Source: Acidobacteriota bacterium
GTDB lineage: Bacteria > Acidobacteriota > Terriglobia > Terriglobales > Acidobacteriaceae
NCBI GenBank assembly: GCA_031296115.1
Contig: JARLGI010000084.1
Coordinates: 1-49,224 of the forward strand
Direction of reading: 5' to 3'
DNA length: 49,224 nucleotides
Under the pieces are notes generated by a model. It worked only from the letters and a program-made list of their open reading frames with translations, had not been told where the DNA came from and did not search any database. A program made the position numbers and the translations under genes. Positions 24,945-33,654 of the stretch are shown piece after piece (positions within the stretch are counted from its first letter, which is position 1; the number at the start of each line of letters is the position of its first letter).

Positions 24945-25759
24945 GGCTCTTCAGAAGGCCCGCTGGCAGCCCCTGGTTCCAGCGCTGCAGAAGTTCCTTG
25001 TAACGATTGTAGATACTCCCAGGCCTTTCGTGCAGCCCCTTGCTCCGCCAACTTCTTAGTTCCCCCTTCGCCACGCCGGACGAAGCCGTCTTCACCTCCA
25101 GGTGAGGGTGGAACGTGGGCTTCCATGGTGAACATCTTGCGATGGTCGGGACCCTCCTCTTTCACCAGCACATAACGTGGTTGAGGCCTCCCGCTGGCAT
25201 GTACGGCCTCTTGCAACGCAGACTTGTAATCGGTGACAGGAAGCTTCCTGGTGCCGTGCTTGTGCAGTTCGGCCAGTTCGGGCTCCAGGATCGCCTGCAG
25301 GATGAAACGGTGGGCCTGCTCCAAGGCGCCATCGAGGTAAAGCGCAGCAATGATGGCTTCCAAAGCGTTTACCAGCAAGGCGCTTTTGTTACGCCCCCCG
25401 CTGCGTTCCTCGCCTTTGCCCAGCTTCAAGTATCGGCCGATCTTCAGCGCCCTTGCGGGGCGAAGTAAATGCCGCGCGCTGACCACGTGCGCGCGCAACT
25501 TCGAGAGCTCGCCTTCCTGGTACTCAGGAAAGCGGCGAAATAATTCCTGGCTGACGACAAATGACAGCACGGCGTCGCCTAGGAACTCCATCTGCTCGTT
25601 GTCAATCTCCTGGACGCGGATTCCGGCGGCCGCGTTCTGTGATTCCAGTTCGCGGGCATACGAGGCGTGCGTAAGCGCCTGCTCCAAGGTCGCCGGGTTG
25701 CGAAAACGGTGGCCAAGCACAGCTTCCAGCGCCGAGATGTCGTGTGCCTCTTGCTTCAT
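24941..25759 (-). CDS. rnc: Ribonuclease III
   Basis: RNase III cuts double-stranded RNA in rRNA maturation and mRNA turnover. The 272-residue protein begins with LEAVLGHRFRNPATLEQALT and carries the catalytic signature DNEQMEFLGDAVLSFVVSQ. It ends in a double-stranded-RNA-binding domain (DYKSALQEAVHASGRPQPRY to KKLAEQGAARKAWEYLQ). That domain is interrupted after FTMEAHV by about 15 extra residues (PPSPGGEDGFVRRGEGG), encoded by a palindromic stretch at 25059-25114; the normal loop is much shorter. The gene opens a string of overlapping genes rnc-lepB-lepB-asmA and starts 27 bases after the TPR gene. Confidence 0.95.
   Translation of the reverse strand: MKQEAHDISALEAVLGHRFRNPATLEQALTHASYARELESQNAAAGIRVQEIDNEQMEFLGDAVLSFVVSQELFRRFPEYQEGELSKLRAHVVSARHLLRPARALKIGRYLKLGKGEERSGGRNKSALLVNALEAIIAALYLDGALEQAHRFILQAILEPELAELHKHGTRKLPVTDYKSALQEAVHASGRPQPRYVLVKEEGPDHRKMFTMEAHVPPSPGGEDGFVRRGEGGTKKLAEQGAARKAWEYLQSLQGTSAALEPGAASGPSEEP
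25059..25114. repeat. Palindromic insertion inside the dsRBD of rnc
   Basis: The 56-bp segment starts GTTCC and ends GGAAC. Its outer arms continue as (CCCTTCGCC / GGTGAGGGT)-type imperfect pairing, and inside is a perfect TCACCT/AGGTGA hairpin (25092-25105). In the coding frame it adds residues to the loop between the second and third beta strands of the RNA-binding domain without a stop. Its structure suggests a small mobile palindromic element accepted in-frame, like palindromic elements inside Rickettsia genes. No second copy was found in this window. Confidence 0.5.
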
Positions 25760-25786
25760 TCCCAGGGCGCAAACCTCCAGCCGCGC

Positions 25787-26761
25787 CTAGCGCGGCGGCG
25801 TCTTTGGTTGAGTTTGCTGTGTCGGTTGCGATGGCTGTGAGCCCGGGCCTGCCGGAGCCGGAATCTCCGACGGCAGGCCAACCCCGCCTCCTCCGGAAGA
25901 TCCCGCGGCAATCAATTTCTGCAAGCGAACTTGCTGCTGCTTGGCAAGGTTCTGTGCCTGGCTGCCGTCCGGAGCGTACTGCACCGCCTTGTTGGCCGAT
26001 TCCAGAGCTTCTGGATATTTCTTTTGCTGGTCCTGTGCCACGGAAAGGCGCAAGTACACCACGGCCTCAGGCGCACCTTTGCTGGCATCCGCGGCCTTCA
26101 ACAGGTCTTGTTCAGCGGCGGCGTAGTCCTTCTTACTCATGTTCACCATGCCGAGGGTGTCGTAGGCCATGGTGACAATGCTCCTCTTCGCCGCGGCAAC
26201 CTTGTCAGCTGGCGCGTTCGGCGGAACGATGAGTCCCGTGTCGACATTGTCGATAGCGCCCTGCGCATCCTTGGCGGCCTCCGCTAAACGCTGCTGGCGG
26301 TCCATGTCCGTTTCGCGCGTGGATTCTGCCAGGGCGGACGCAACCTGCACCAGTGGCACCGGATTGGTTGGATCGGCGGCGATGGCCTTACGGCCAGCCT
26401 CGATCGACTTGTCCGCATTGTTCTGTTGACCGTAAAGATTCATGGCCCGAATGTACAAGGCAGCGCGCAATTCACTGTTAGGAAATTTCGCCGCAAAGGC
26501 GTCCGCCGCCGCCAGCGCCTGAGCCGGATCGGTGATGCCGATGTCATCGTTGTAGGCTTTCAGCTCCTCCTGTGATTTCGCCTGCAACATGCGGTGCCCC
26601 CCGCCAGCAGGCTGTGATTGCGCTGCGCTCGGATTGGCGGCGCCACTAGGTGGCGGCGAGGATGGGTTCGTTGCAGGGGCCTGGGTGGGGGAAGTCTTCG
26701 TCTGAGCTACGGCCATGCTCGCAGCCAGCAACGCCGCCATGGCCAACCAACTGGGTCTCAT
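25787..26761 (-). CDS. Secreted TPR-repeat protein
   Basis: The 324-residue protein has a signal peptide (LAMAALLAASMAVAQ), a Pro/Ser/Gln-rich linker (about residues 22-58) and several tetratricopeptide-like helical pairs. Examples are SELRAALYIRAMNLYGQQNNADKSIEAGRKAIAADPTN and DYAAAEQDLLKAADASKGAPEAVVYLRLSVAQDQQKKYPEAL. A Gly/Pro/Gln tail follows. TPR proteins are scaffolds for protein contacts in the periplasm; the partner is unknown. A good AAGGA precedes ATG 26761. It lies 47 bases after the 500-aa secreted-protein gene, which also has TPR-like C-terminal repeats. Confidence 0.85.
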   Translation of the reverse strand: MRPSWLAMAALLAASMAVAQTKTSPTQAPATNPSSPPPSGAANPSAAQSQPAGGGHRMLQAKSQEELKAYNDDIGITDPAQALAAADAFAAKFPNSELRAALYIRAMNLYGQQNNADKSIEAGRKAIAADPTNPVPLVQVASALAESTRETDMDRQQRLAEAAKDAQGAIDNVDTGLIVPPNAPADKVAAAKRSIVTMAYDTLGMVNMSKKDYAAAEQDLLKAADASKGAPEAVVYLRLSVAQDQQKKYPEALESANKAVQYAPDGSQAQNLAKQQQVRLQKLIAAGSSGGGGVGLPSEIPAPAGPGSQPSQPTQQTQPKTPPR

Positions 26762-26808
26762 CGTAATCCTTTCTGATGGGGAAGCCGCGGGCCTCCGCCG
26801 GGCAAATC

Positions 26809-28311
26809 TTATGGTTGCTCTGATTTGTGCACTGGCGGCTGGTAAGGTTGCTTGAGCCCGCGTTCCGCCGCGTTTTTTGTCTCCGCCGAGATGTCACCCG
26901 TATTCAATGCAGCCTTATATTGCGCCACCGCGGCGTCCCGCTCGTCCTGCAGGTCGAAAATGCGGCCAAGATAAATGTGACACCAGGCCTCGATGCGGGG
27001 ATCCTTGGTGGCCTCCAGCGCTTTCTGAAAATTGTCCTGCGCGCCCTGCATGTTGCCGCCCAGGGTCGCCACGCGGGCCAGCACGAAGTATGCGCGGTCC
27101 TGGTCCTGTTTCGATTGCAAGGCCTCCTGGGCCAGCTTTTCCGCACCTGCGGGATTGCCGCTCACTAGCTCGCGCTCCGCCATGTCCACTCTTGCAGCTG
27201 GCGGTTTTGCCGCCCGCACTACCTCCGGTGCTGCCTGCGGGGCATATTGCATCTCACTGGCGAGTTTCTTCTCCTGGTCGATGCTCATATTGTGTAACCA
27301 GTCAGGGAAGGCGCTCTGCAGGCCGTTTCCGCCCTTTTCGAATTGCTTCAACTGATCGTAAAAATAGCCAGTGAGCACGAAACCTTCAGCTTCGTCTTTC
27401 TGAATCATGGCCTGCCGGTCTTTGTCGGGCAACTTGGGGTCCGCAGGAGTGCGGGCTTCAATGGCTCGGATCAGGCACTCAATGACCAGCAAACCGGGAT
27501 CGAGCTTGTAGTCTTCCGCCATTGGCGCCTTCTGAACCGCGATCAAAACCGGCTTCAATCGCTGCAGTGCGGTGGCCCGCTTCGCGACCAGGGGATCCAG
27601 TACAAAGTGCAGGTAGGTATGCCGTATCTCATCCATGTGCAGGTTGTTGCCCGCCGGAGACACCACAACGTAGTAATAATCCTGCAGATAATTGCGGGAG
27701 TTCACCTGGCCGGGCGCGCTCATCGGCTCCAGCAGTACGGTGAAGTTGTGGCCTGCGTATTCCGAGACTGGCATCCGTAGGTAATTGTCGGTAGAGGTGA
27801 TCATCCGGGCCACCGGCTCGTGGTACTGGTCGATAAGTGCCAGATACTCGGCCTTGTGCTTCAGCCAGACGTTGTGCAGCTTTGCGGCGCCGTAGTACGC
27901 CTTCAGCAGGGGAATACAACCCAGCACATAAGTGGAATCCGGCGGCATGTCGGACTCCTGCATCTTCGGGGTGAAGTCCGGAGGTGGACCCAGATTCAGC
28001 GCCAGTGAGACATACTGCGCCAGGTCATGAGCGCTGTCGGCCATCTGGTGGTCCTTATAAAACCGGCACATTTCCCTGTCGGCGGAGGCGGCTGCCGCGG
28101 ACTTGCTGGCTTCCACCAAGTCGGCCCGAACTGCGGCGCGGATGGGAGATGAAGATTGCAGTTCCGTGTCGTAACCGCAAACGTTCATCGCTGCAACTAC
28201 GCTGAACAAAGTCTCGCTTACATCCAGAGTGGCCCGGGATTGGGCCAGGGTAGCGCCTGTCAGCGAAGTCAGGGTCAGCGAAAGACTAAGAACACGGAGA
28301 AACCAGCTCAG
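26809..28311 (-). CDS. Large secreted protein with C-terminal TPR-like repeats, unrecognised N-terminal family, apparent CTG start
   Basis: The frame codes for a signal peptide (LSWFLRVLSLSLTLTSLTGA) only if read from CTG 28311. AGGAGG (28316-28321) lies 4 bases upstream, and an in-frame stop lies a dozen codons further up with no ATG, GTG or TTG between. The first conventional codon, TTG 28209, would delete the signal peptide. The mature protein (to 500 aa in all) has an alpha-helical N-terminal two-thirds with YAGHNFTVLLEPMSAPGQVN and a C-terminal TPR-like array (NPAGAEKLAQEALQSKQDQD, NMQGAQDNFQKALE). I recognise no named family for the N-terminal part. A promoter with 17-base spacing is 40 bases upstream. 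It probably acts in the periplasm with the TPR protein that follows. Confidence 0.8.
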   Translation of the reverse strand: MSWFLRVLSLSLTLTSLTGATLAQSRATLDVSETLFSVVAAMNVCGYDTELQSSSPIRAAVRADLVEASKSAAAASADREMCRFYKDHQMADSAHDLAQYVSLALNLGPPPDFTPKMQESDMPPDSTYVLGCIPLLKAYYGAAKLHNVWLKHKAEYLALIDQYHEPVARMITSTDNYLRMPVSEYAGHNFTVLLEPMSAPGQVNSRNYLQDYYYVVVSPAGNNLHMDEIRHTYLHFVLDPLVAKRATALQRLKPVLIAVQKAPMAEDYKLDPGLLVIECLIRAIEARTPADPKLPDKDRQAMIQKDEAEGFVLTGYFYDQLKQFEKGGNGLQSAFPDWLHNMSIDQEKKLASEMQYAPQAAPEVVRAAKPPAARVDMAERELVSGNPAGAEKLAQEALQSKQDQDRAYFVLARVATLGGNMQGAQDNFQKALEATKDPRIEAWCHIYLGRIFDLQDERDAAVAQYKAALNTGDISAETKNAAERGLKQPYQPPVHKSEQP

Positions 28312-28350
28312 AGAGCCTCCTGAATTCGTCGCGGAGGGAATCGCTTATCA

Positions 28351-28379
28351 AGTTTACGGGGTGCGTATCTCCCGTGCAA
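28351..28379 (-). promoter_or_regulatory. Candidate promoter of the long minus-strand gene string
   Basis: TTGCAC (28374-28379), 17-base spacer, TAAACT (28351-28356) on the minus strand. The transcript would start near 28344, about 33 bases before the CTG start and the AGGAGG site, which supports that start codon. Confidence 0.5.
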
Positions 28380-28530
28380 CCGATGTGCATTCGCGCGCGC
28401 AGCTCAAGATTACGCAAAACCTAAAACAATCTGTCATTCGGCCCGGGCGCGACGCTGAAATCATGCCTTGGTGCAAGCACACTAGGCACGTTTCTCTTCC
28501 TGCTGTGGAAGTGATGAAGGGAGGGAACCG

Positions 28531-29196
28531 CTAACCCTTGACCTGCACCTTGGAGAATGACAGGACCACCCGGCTCGCCGTCGGCTGTCCGAAGGCGGTG
28601 GCGGGATGGAAGGTGGTAAAGATCAGCATGCTCTTCAGCTGCGGGAGAATCGATTGCTCGTCTTCCGGCACCGATAGGACACGGTAATCCTGCACCCGGC
28701 CATCGGGGCCCACATAGGCCTCGACAATCAGGGCGTCTGCATTGCTGCTCCCCATGGACAACTCGAACGGGGCAAACTGCAACTCCGCCGGAGTGTAAAG
28801 CATGGTGGGAACATCGTTCACCGCGGTTATCTGGCTGGGGTAGATCATGCTGATGAGGACACCAAAAATGATCAGTGTGGTCACCAGTCCAAAAGTAGCA
28901 GGCACCATGATGGCGTTGAACGCGTTGTCCCAATGCACCCGTAGCGTCTCCCGGCGGGAACGTTGGGCATTGGCCATTTCCTGGGACAGGGCCACACGCA
29001 GCCTCAAGGCAAGATCGGGCGGCGCCACTTTCCGTCCCACCGATGTAACCATGCTCTGCGTCTGCTGCATCATCGCATAGCGCCCGGTGCACTCGGCGCA
29101 CTGCTGCAAGTGTTCATTGACGTCAGCCAACTGGCTGCGTGTCACGGCGCCGTCCAGATGCGAGGACATGAGTCGCTTGGCAAGTGAGCATTTCAT
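28531..29196 (-). CDS. Anti-sigma factor: zinc-finger N terminus, one membrane helix, TonB-like C-terminal domain
   Basis: The 221-residue protein has a zinc-binding anti-sigma motif with H29, C33 and C36 (EHLQQCAECTGRY; C3 may be the fourth ligand). One membrane helix is at about 96-118. The periplasmic C-terminal domain (about 153-216) reads ADALIVEAYVGPDGRVQDYRV, then TTFHPATAFGQPTASRVVLSF; the order VEAxVxPDGRV...F.PAT..G.P....V.L is that of the TonB C-terminal domain. This is a striking fusion: a sensor that may contact outer-membrane receptors. It overlaps the sigma gene by four bases (ATGA), which fixes the pairing. The release mechanism, possibly site-2 proteolysis by RseP, is inference. 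Confidence 0.85.
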   Translation of the reverse strand: MKCSLAKRLMSSHLDGAVTRSQLADVNEHLQQCAECTGRYAMMQQTQSMVTSVGRKVAPPDLALRLRVALSQEMANAQRSRRETLRVHWDNAFNAIMVPATFGLVTTLIIFGVLISMIYPSQITAVNDVPTMLYTPAELQFAPFELSMGSSNADALIVEAYVGPDGRVQDYRVLSVPEDEQSILPQLKSMLIFTTFHPATAFGQPTASRVVLSFSKVQVKG

Positions 29197-29885
29197 GGCA
29201 TGACCTCAATCTTTTGACCACCAAGTTGGCCCGGCCTCCGGTCGCGTGTCACTCCCGATGTCTTACCGAACGCTTCCAGGTGCCGCTCCAGACGCTTGCG
29301 CAAAGCCTCGCGTCCCCGTACCAGCCGCGACTTTACCGTTCCCAGCGAAGTCTGCATGACTTGCGCGATTTCCTCGTAGGACAACTCTTCGATATCGCGC
29401 AGGACCACCGTCGTTCGGTAGGGCTCGGAAAGCGCCTTCAGTTCAGTCTCCACCCGTGCCTTCAATTCCTCGTCATACACGTTCTGCAGGGGAGACTTAC
29501 CTTCGTCCACCAGTATGTCCTTCATGGCCGGCGAATGCTCCCCATTTGCATTCTCGGCCGGCTCGATGGATCGCTCCTGCATCCTGTGCCGGAACCACCA
29601 GCGGCGTTGGTTCGAGGCTTCGTGCACAGCAATCCGGTAAATCCAGGTCTTCAAGCTGGAATCCGCGTTGAAGTTTCGCATCCCGCGAAAGATCTTGACA
29701 AAAACTTCCTGCGTGGTGTCGGCTGCGTCGGACGGGTCGTCCAGGATGCGGTAAACCAGGCTGTAAATTGGCTGATTGAAGTGCGCGATCAGCCATGAAT
29801 AGGCGTCCTCCGAGCCCGCCTTCAATTCGGCCACGATCGCCGCTTCTTGGGTACGGACTCCTATCGCACTCGCGAGGTCACTCAA
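29193..29885 (-). CDS. ECF-type RNA polymerase sigma factor
   Basis: The product (230 aa from TTG 29885, MSDLASAIGVRTQEAAIVAELKAG) has sigma region 2: AYSWLIAHFNQPIYSLVYRI, DAADTTQEVFVKIFRGMRNF, SSLKTWIYRIAVHEASNQRR. Region 4 follows: LSEPYRTTVVLRDIEELSYE, EIAQVMQTSLGTVKSRLVRG. Between them is an acidic linker of about 40 residues, longer than usual. GGGAG is 8 bases before the chosen TTG; the frame opens up to 29918 but without a Shine-Dalgarno sequence. It overlaps the anti-sigma gene downstream. A near-consensus promoter lies just upstream, so it may be constitutively expressed and controlled by the anti-sigma factor. Confidence 0.92.
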   Translation of the reverse strand: MSDLASAIGVRTQEAAIVAELKAGSEDAYSWLIAHFNQPIYSLVYRILDDPSDAADTTQEVFVKIFRGMRNFNADSSLKTWIYRIAVHEASNQRRWWFRHRMQERSIEPAENANGEHSPAMKDILVDEGKSPLQNVYDEELKARVETELKALSEPYRTTVVLRDIEELSYEEIAQVMQTSLGTVKSRLVRGREALRKRLERHLEAFGKTSGVTRDRRPGQLGGQKIEVMP

Positions 29886-29917
29886 GATTGCTGCTCCCGC
29901 CACTTGGGCGCACCTCA

Positions 29918-29946
29918 ATCATAAATAGATTCGGAGCCCGCAACAA
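29918..29946 (-). promoter_or_regulatory. Promoter of the sigma/anti-sigma operon
   Basis: On the minus strand TTGTTG (29941-29946), exactly 17 bases, TATGAT (29918-29923). The transcript should start near 29911, giving a leader of about 25 bases to the TTG start. Confidence 0.6.
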
Positions 29947-30105
29947 CTTGGTCCGCACCGGCTTGCTGCCGACGCTGTTGCCACGCTTCCTCTTCCCTGA
30001 CGTGCGCCGTGCGCGCAACACGACGTCCGTCTGAGAAGGCTTATTGCAATAGACCCCGGCGAGGCGCGAAAGGTTCCCAATTAGGACGGTGGAAATTGCG
30101 AATCG

Positions 30106-30807
30106 CTAAGGTTTCGGGGCTTGTTGGGTGGTGCCGGTAGTGGAATCTGGTCCACCGCTGGGAGCCGGTTTCTTCTTGTGGGCCGTCTTCTGCGCTGGCT
30201 GCGTGTCGTCTACTATGACCTTCTTGGGCGGTGGGGCGGGCGCTGCTGCGGCCTGTTGCAGAGTTCGTACTTGCGTCCGCAATTGGTTCAATTCAGATTG
30301 CATCGAGGAGGTTAGCCGCTCCAAGCTGTCACCTAGATCGCGTCGGACCGAATCAATGACTTGCAGTTGTTGAGCTAGGGCTTCGTAGTCGGCTTTCGGG
30401 CCGAATGCGCCGGCTGATTCGGTGAGCGAACCCATCACATCATAGAGAGCGTTGAGATTGCGGTAGAGCCTGAACTCCGCGTTCAAGTCCTGGGGCGCGG
30501 AGCGGACGCTGTCAATCATGCCCGGCAATGCGGAAGTCAGGTTACGCTGCACGGAGTCGGCGCTATCCTGGGCCGCCCTCTTGGACTCGCTATCCGTCTT
30601 CCACTTCTCAATCCGCATACGGCCAAGGTCGAGGTTGGTCTGCGAAGCTGCGGCTTGCAGCTTGTCGAGGTCAGGCAGAATCGAGACCATCGAAACGCTG
30701 CGGGGACTGCTTTCGTTCGTTGCGGGTGCTGTCGTTACCGGAGAGGTTTGCGCCAGGGCCGACTCCGCCGCCAGGGCAGCAAATATTATGGAGGTCGCCA
30801 ATATCAT
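30106..30807 (-). CDS. Secreted helical protein of unknown function
   Basis: The 233-residue protein starts with a signal peptide ([20 protein letters not shown]). AGGAG 7 bases upstream of ATG 30807 supports this start over the longer frame. The mature part is mostly helical with coiled-coil character (LDKLQAAASQTNLDLGRMRI, then SLERLTSSMQSELNQLRTQV) and ends in a Lys/Pro-rich, disordered tail (APPPKKVIVDDTQPAQKTAHKKK). No known family. It is 89 bases downstream of the kinase stop in transcription order and could share its message. Confidence 0.75.
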   Translation of the reverse strand: MILATSIIFAALAAESALAQTSPVTTAPATNESSPRSVSMVSILPDLDKLQAAASQTNLDLGRMRIEKWKTDSESKRAAQDSADSVQRNLTSALPGMIDSVRSAPQDLNAEFRLYRNLNALYDVMGSLTESAGAFGPKADYEALAQQLQVIDSVRRDLGDSLERLTSSMQSELNQLRTQVRTLQQAAAAPAPPPKKVIVDDTQPAQKTAHKKKPAPSGGPDSTTGTTQQAPKP

Positions 30808-30896
30808 TTTTCCGCTCCTGCCGAAGGAGAATAGGGACGAGAGTCGCAGACGAGGCAGAGCACTGCTGGGGCGCAATTTACGAAGCTTATCGGATG

Positions 30897-33551
30897 TTAT
30901 CGCATCCCCGCGGTTGCGTTGAGTACTATGTTCAGCGGCGGCACCCGCTCGGGTTTGACGTACTGATTCACCAGGAAGCGCTGCCCATCGGCCGTTACGT
31001 CATAGCTGAACAAATCGGTGGAGGAGATGATCATGCGCCCGGGAACCTGGAACAAGGGAACCGGCATGCCGGTGGAGAGTCCGCCCTGGGCGCTGACCGC
31101 CACGGCCATCAGGCGCTTGGTCATGCCCGCGTAGCTGACGTAGAAGATCTCCTTACCGTCGGCACGCCAGCGGGGCTCCATTCCCCCGCCGCGAGAGACC
31201 TGCAGCTTGCCGCCGGTGCCGGGAAGCGGCGCGATGTACACCTCCCAATCGCCGGATTCGTTCGAGGCATACGCCAGCCACTTGCCGTCGGGTGAGACCT
31301 GGCCCTGGCGCTGGCTGCCACCGGGACTGACGGCTGGCTTGAATGTTTGATCGGCCAGGGAGAGCAATTGCAGCTTCGATCCGCCGGACGAGGGCTGTTC
31401 CTCGAAGACGATCCCGGCGTCATCAGAGGTCCATGACATGGGGATGGTTTGGCCGGCACCTCGATCGGGCCCCGCGCTGCGGTCCGCTTCCAGCCCACTG
31501 GCGCTCTTGAGCCGCACCATGCCGCCCCCCGCGGAACGGTAGGCGACGGTCTTGCCATCACGCGACCACACCGGATTGGTTTCCTCCGCGGGATCGAAGG
31601 TGAAGCGCGTATAGCTGTGGCGTTGCAGATCGTGGATCCAGATATCGATGTTCTTGTCCGTGCCGTCGGCAACATCCACGGCTACCCGCTGCCCGTCCGG
31701 TGAAATGGTCGGGTTGGCGATGATGGCGCTTTCCCCAAGGCGTCCCAACTCCTTTCCGCCGCGGTCGTACCACGTCAGTTGGGAAAGCGGCGCGGCGGCG
31801 CCGAGGTGATAGACCACCGTGCCGTTTCCCGAGACTGTGAATGCCGACCAATAGGTGGAGGGTGTCCGCCCGACTTCATTCACGATGACCTGTGGGCGGT
31901 CGAGCAGCTTCCCATTGTCAGGATCGATAGGGAGGGCCACCAGCGCATGTTTGTCGTCGCGATAGAAAAGACGCCCCTCGCCGTAACCGCAGCTGGAGCG
32001 TGCCAAAGTGACCATGGTTTTCTTTTTGGCAGAAAGCGAGCTGAGGTAGATCCCGCTGAAATGGTCGTCCGGGCTCTCCTTAAAATTGCCAGCCCAGAAG
32101 AGAAAATGCTCCCCGTCGGGCAGGAAAACCGGCCAGCGATGTGATAAGAAGCTGTCGTCCATGAGTTTGTCGGTCACCGGCGCAGCGTCCGTCCCATCGG
32201 GATTCACCCTCCATATCGGGCCCGCAGCGCTGGGAGTGTAGAGGATGATGTTCTGTTTCCCCCATGTGCCACCACGGCCGTTTTCCGCGTTGGCGATCAC
32301 CTCCGGGACGCCGCCCGGGACCGCCATCTTCTTCAACTTGCCGTAGGCAAAGAAGGCAATATACTTCCCATCCGACGACCAGAAGGGGTAGCTCGCGCCC
32401 TGGCTGCCATCCAGGTGGTTGGCCGTGGCAGAGCCGACGCGCTGCACATGGATCAGACCCTCCCCGGTGGTCTCCTCCGGTGAGACGTAGGCCAGCATGC
32501 TGCCATCGGGCGAAAGCGCCAGGTGGGTCACTTCGCCTTCCGTGGGAATGGCAAATTCCATTCTCCGGCCGGACGCCGCCGGCCGGGCCGCAAAATAACC
32601 GAGCAGCGCCGCAGCCGCCAGCACCACCCCCGCAACCGCCCACGTCCAGCCGCTTCGCGGACGCGCGGCTCCCACCGCCAAGGCTGAAGCCGACACGGAG
32701 CCGGAAAGGGCTCCCAGCGCGAACGTCAAATCGCGGGCCGACTGGAACCGGTCGGCGGGGTTCTTCTCCAGGCAATGACGCAGGATGCGATCCAAGCCAG
32801 GAGAGATCTTCACCGTTGCCAGATCGATCTCCGGCGGGTCCGACTTCAGGATCGCGTTCATGGTTTCGACGGTCGACTCGCCGCCGAAAGCGCGCTTGCC
32901 CGACAGCATTTCGTAAAGCACCGCTCCGAAGCTGAAGATGTCGGCGCGATAGTCCACCACCTCGCCCCGTACCTGCTCCGGCGCCATGTAGGGCGCGGTC
33001 CCCATCACAACTCCCGGGGCCGTCCGCAAGGTAACGGTCGCGCCCTCCGGGGAGCTTGTGGGGACGGCGGCCGCATCTGCTTTTGCCAGGCCGAAATCCA
33101 GTAGCTTGGTGTGGCCGTCTTTGGTGAGAAAAATGTTTTCCGGCTTAAGATCGCGATGGATGATGCCCCGCTCGTGCGCCGCCGCCAGGCCGTAGGCGAT
33201 CTGTGTTCCGATCTCCACTGCCTTGCGCACCGGGAGCGCGCCGCGGTTCAGCCGCTCGTGCAGCGTCTCGCCCTCCAGCAGTTCCATGACCAGATACGAA
33301 GTGCCGTCCTGCACTCCGACGTCATAAATGGCCACAATGTTTGGGTGGGTGAGGGCGGCTACGCTGCGAGCCTCCTGCTCGAAGCGGCGCATGCGGTCGG
33401 AATCGGCGGCAATGGTTTGCGGCAGCACCTTGAGGGCGACGGAGCGTTCCAGACGGGTGTCGTGCGCGCGATACACCTCGCCCATCCCGCCTTCACCGAC
33501 AGCGGCGACGATCTCATAGGGCCCGAGTTTTGCGCCGGGAGAAAGTGGCAT
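30897..33551 (-). CDS. Membrane Ser/Thr protein kinase with C-terminal TolB/WD40-like beta-propeller
   Basis: The 884-residue protein starts with a PknB-type kinase domain (about residues 12-280): Gly loop GEGGMGEV (19-26), ATP Lys in VALKVL (K41), catalytic HRDLKPEN (132-139), DFG (152-154) and APE (190-192). One membrane helix lies at about 301-321. The outer domain (about 335-880) is a beta-propeller of TolB/PD40-like repeats with [26 protein letters not shown] and [13 protein letters not shown]. Such kinases with exported propellers are common in Acidobacteriota and may sense periplasmic ligands. The start is ATG 33551; an upstream frame is a shadow. M13 peptidase is next upstream (103 bases). 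Confidence 0.93.
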   Translation of the reverse strand: MPLSPGAKLGPYEIVAAVGEGGMGEVYRAHDTRLERSVALKVLPQTIAADSDRMRRFEQEARSVAALTHPNIVAIYDVGVQDGTSYLVMELLEGETLHERLNRGALPVRKAVEIGTQIAYGLAAAHERGIIHRDLKPENIFLTKDGHTKLLDFGLAKADAAAVPTSSPEGATVTLRTAPGVVMGTAPYMAPEQVRGEVVDYRADIFSFGAVLYEMLSGKRAFGGESTVETMNAILKSDPPEIDLATVKISPGLDRILRHCLEKNPADRFQSARDLTFALGALSGSVSASALAVGAARPRSGWTWAVAGVVLAAAALLGYFAARPAASGRRMEFAIPTEGEVTHLALSPDGSMLAYVSPEETTGEGLIHVQRVGSATANHLDGSQGASYPFWSSDGKYIAFFAYGKLKKMAVPGGVPEVIANAENGRGGTWGKQNIILYTPSAAGPIWRVNPDGTDAAPVTDKLMDDSFLSHRWPVFLPDGEHFLFWAGNFKESPDDHFSGIYLSSLSAKKKTMVTLARSSCGYGEGRLFYRDDKHALVALPIDPDNGKLLDRPQVIVNEVGRTPSTYWSAFTVSGNGTVVYHLGAAAPLSQLTWYDRGGKELGRLGESAIIANPTISPDGQRVAVDVADGTDKNIDIWIHDLQRHSYTRFTFDPAEETNPVWSRDGKTVAYRSAGGGMVRLKSASGLEADRSAGPDRGAGQTIPMSWTSDDAGIVFEEQPSSGGSKLQLLSLADQTFKPAVSPGGSQRQGQVSPDGKWLAYASNESGDWEVYIAPLPGTGGKLQVSRGGGMEPRWRADGKEIFYVSYAGMTKRLMAVAVSAQGGLSTGMPVPLFQVPGRMIISSTDLFSYDVTADGQRFLVNQYVKPERVPPLNIVLNATAGMR

Positions 33552-33654
33552 GTGAAAGGCGAGATTATACCCCGTGCCGCAGCGCCGGCCCGGCAGAAAG
33601 ATCGAAGCGGCGGCCGGCCATGATGCTGGACGACTGGTTCCGCCTTCCCCGGCT

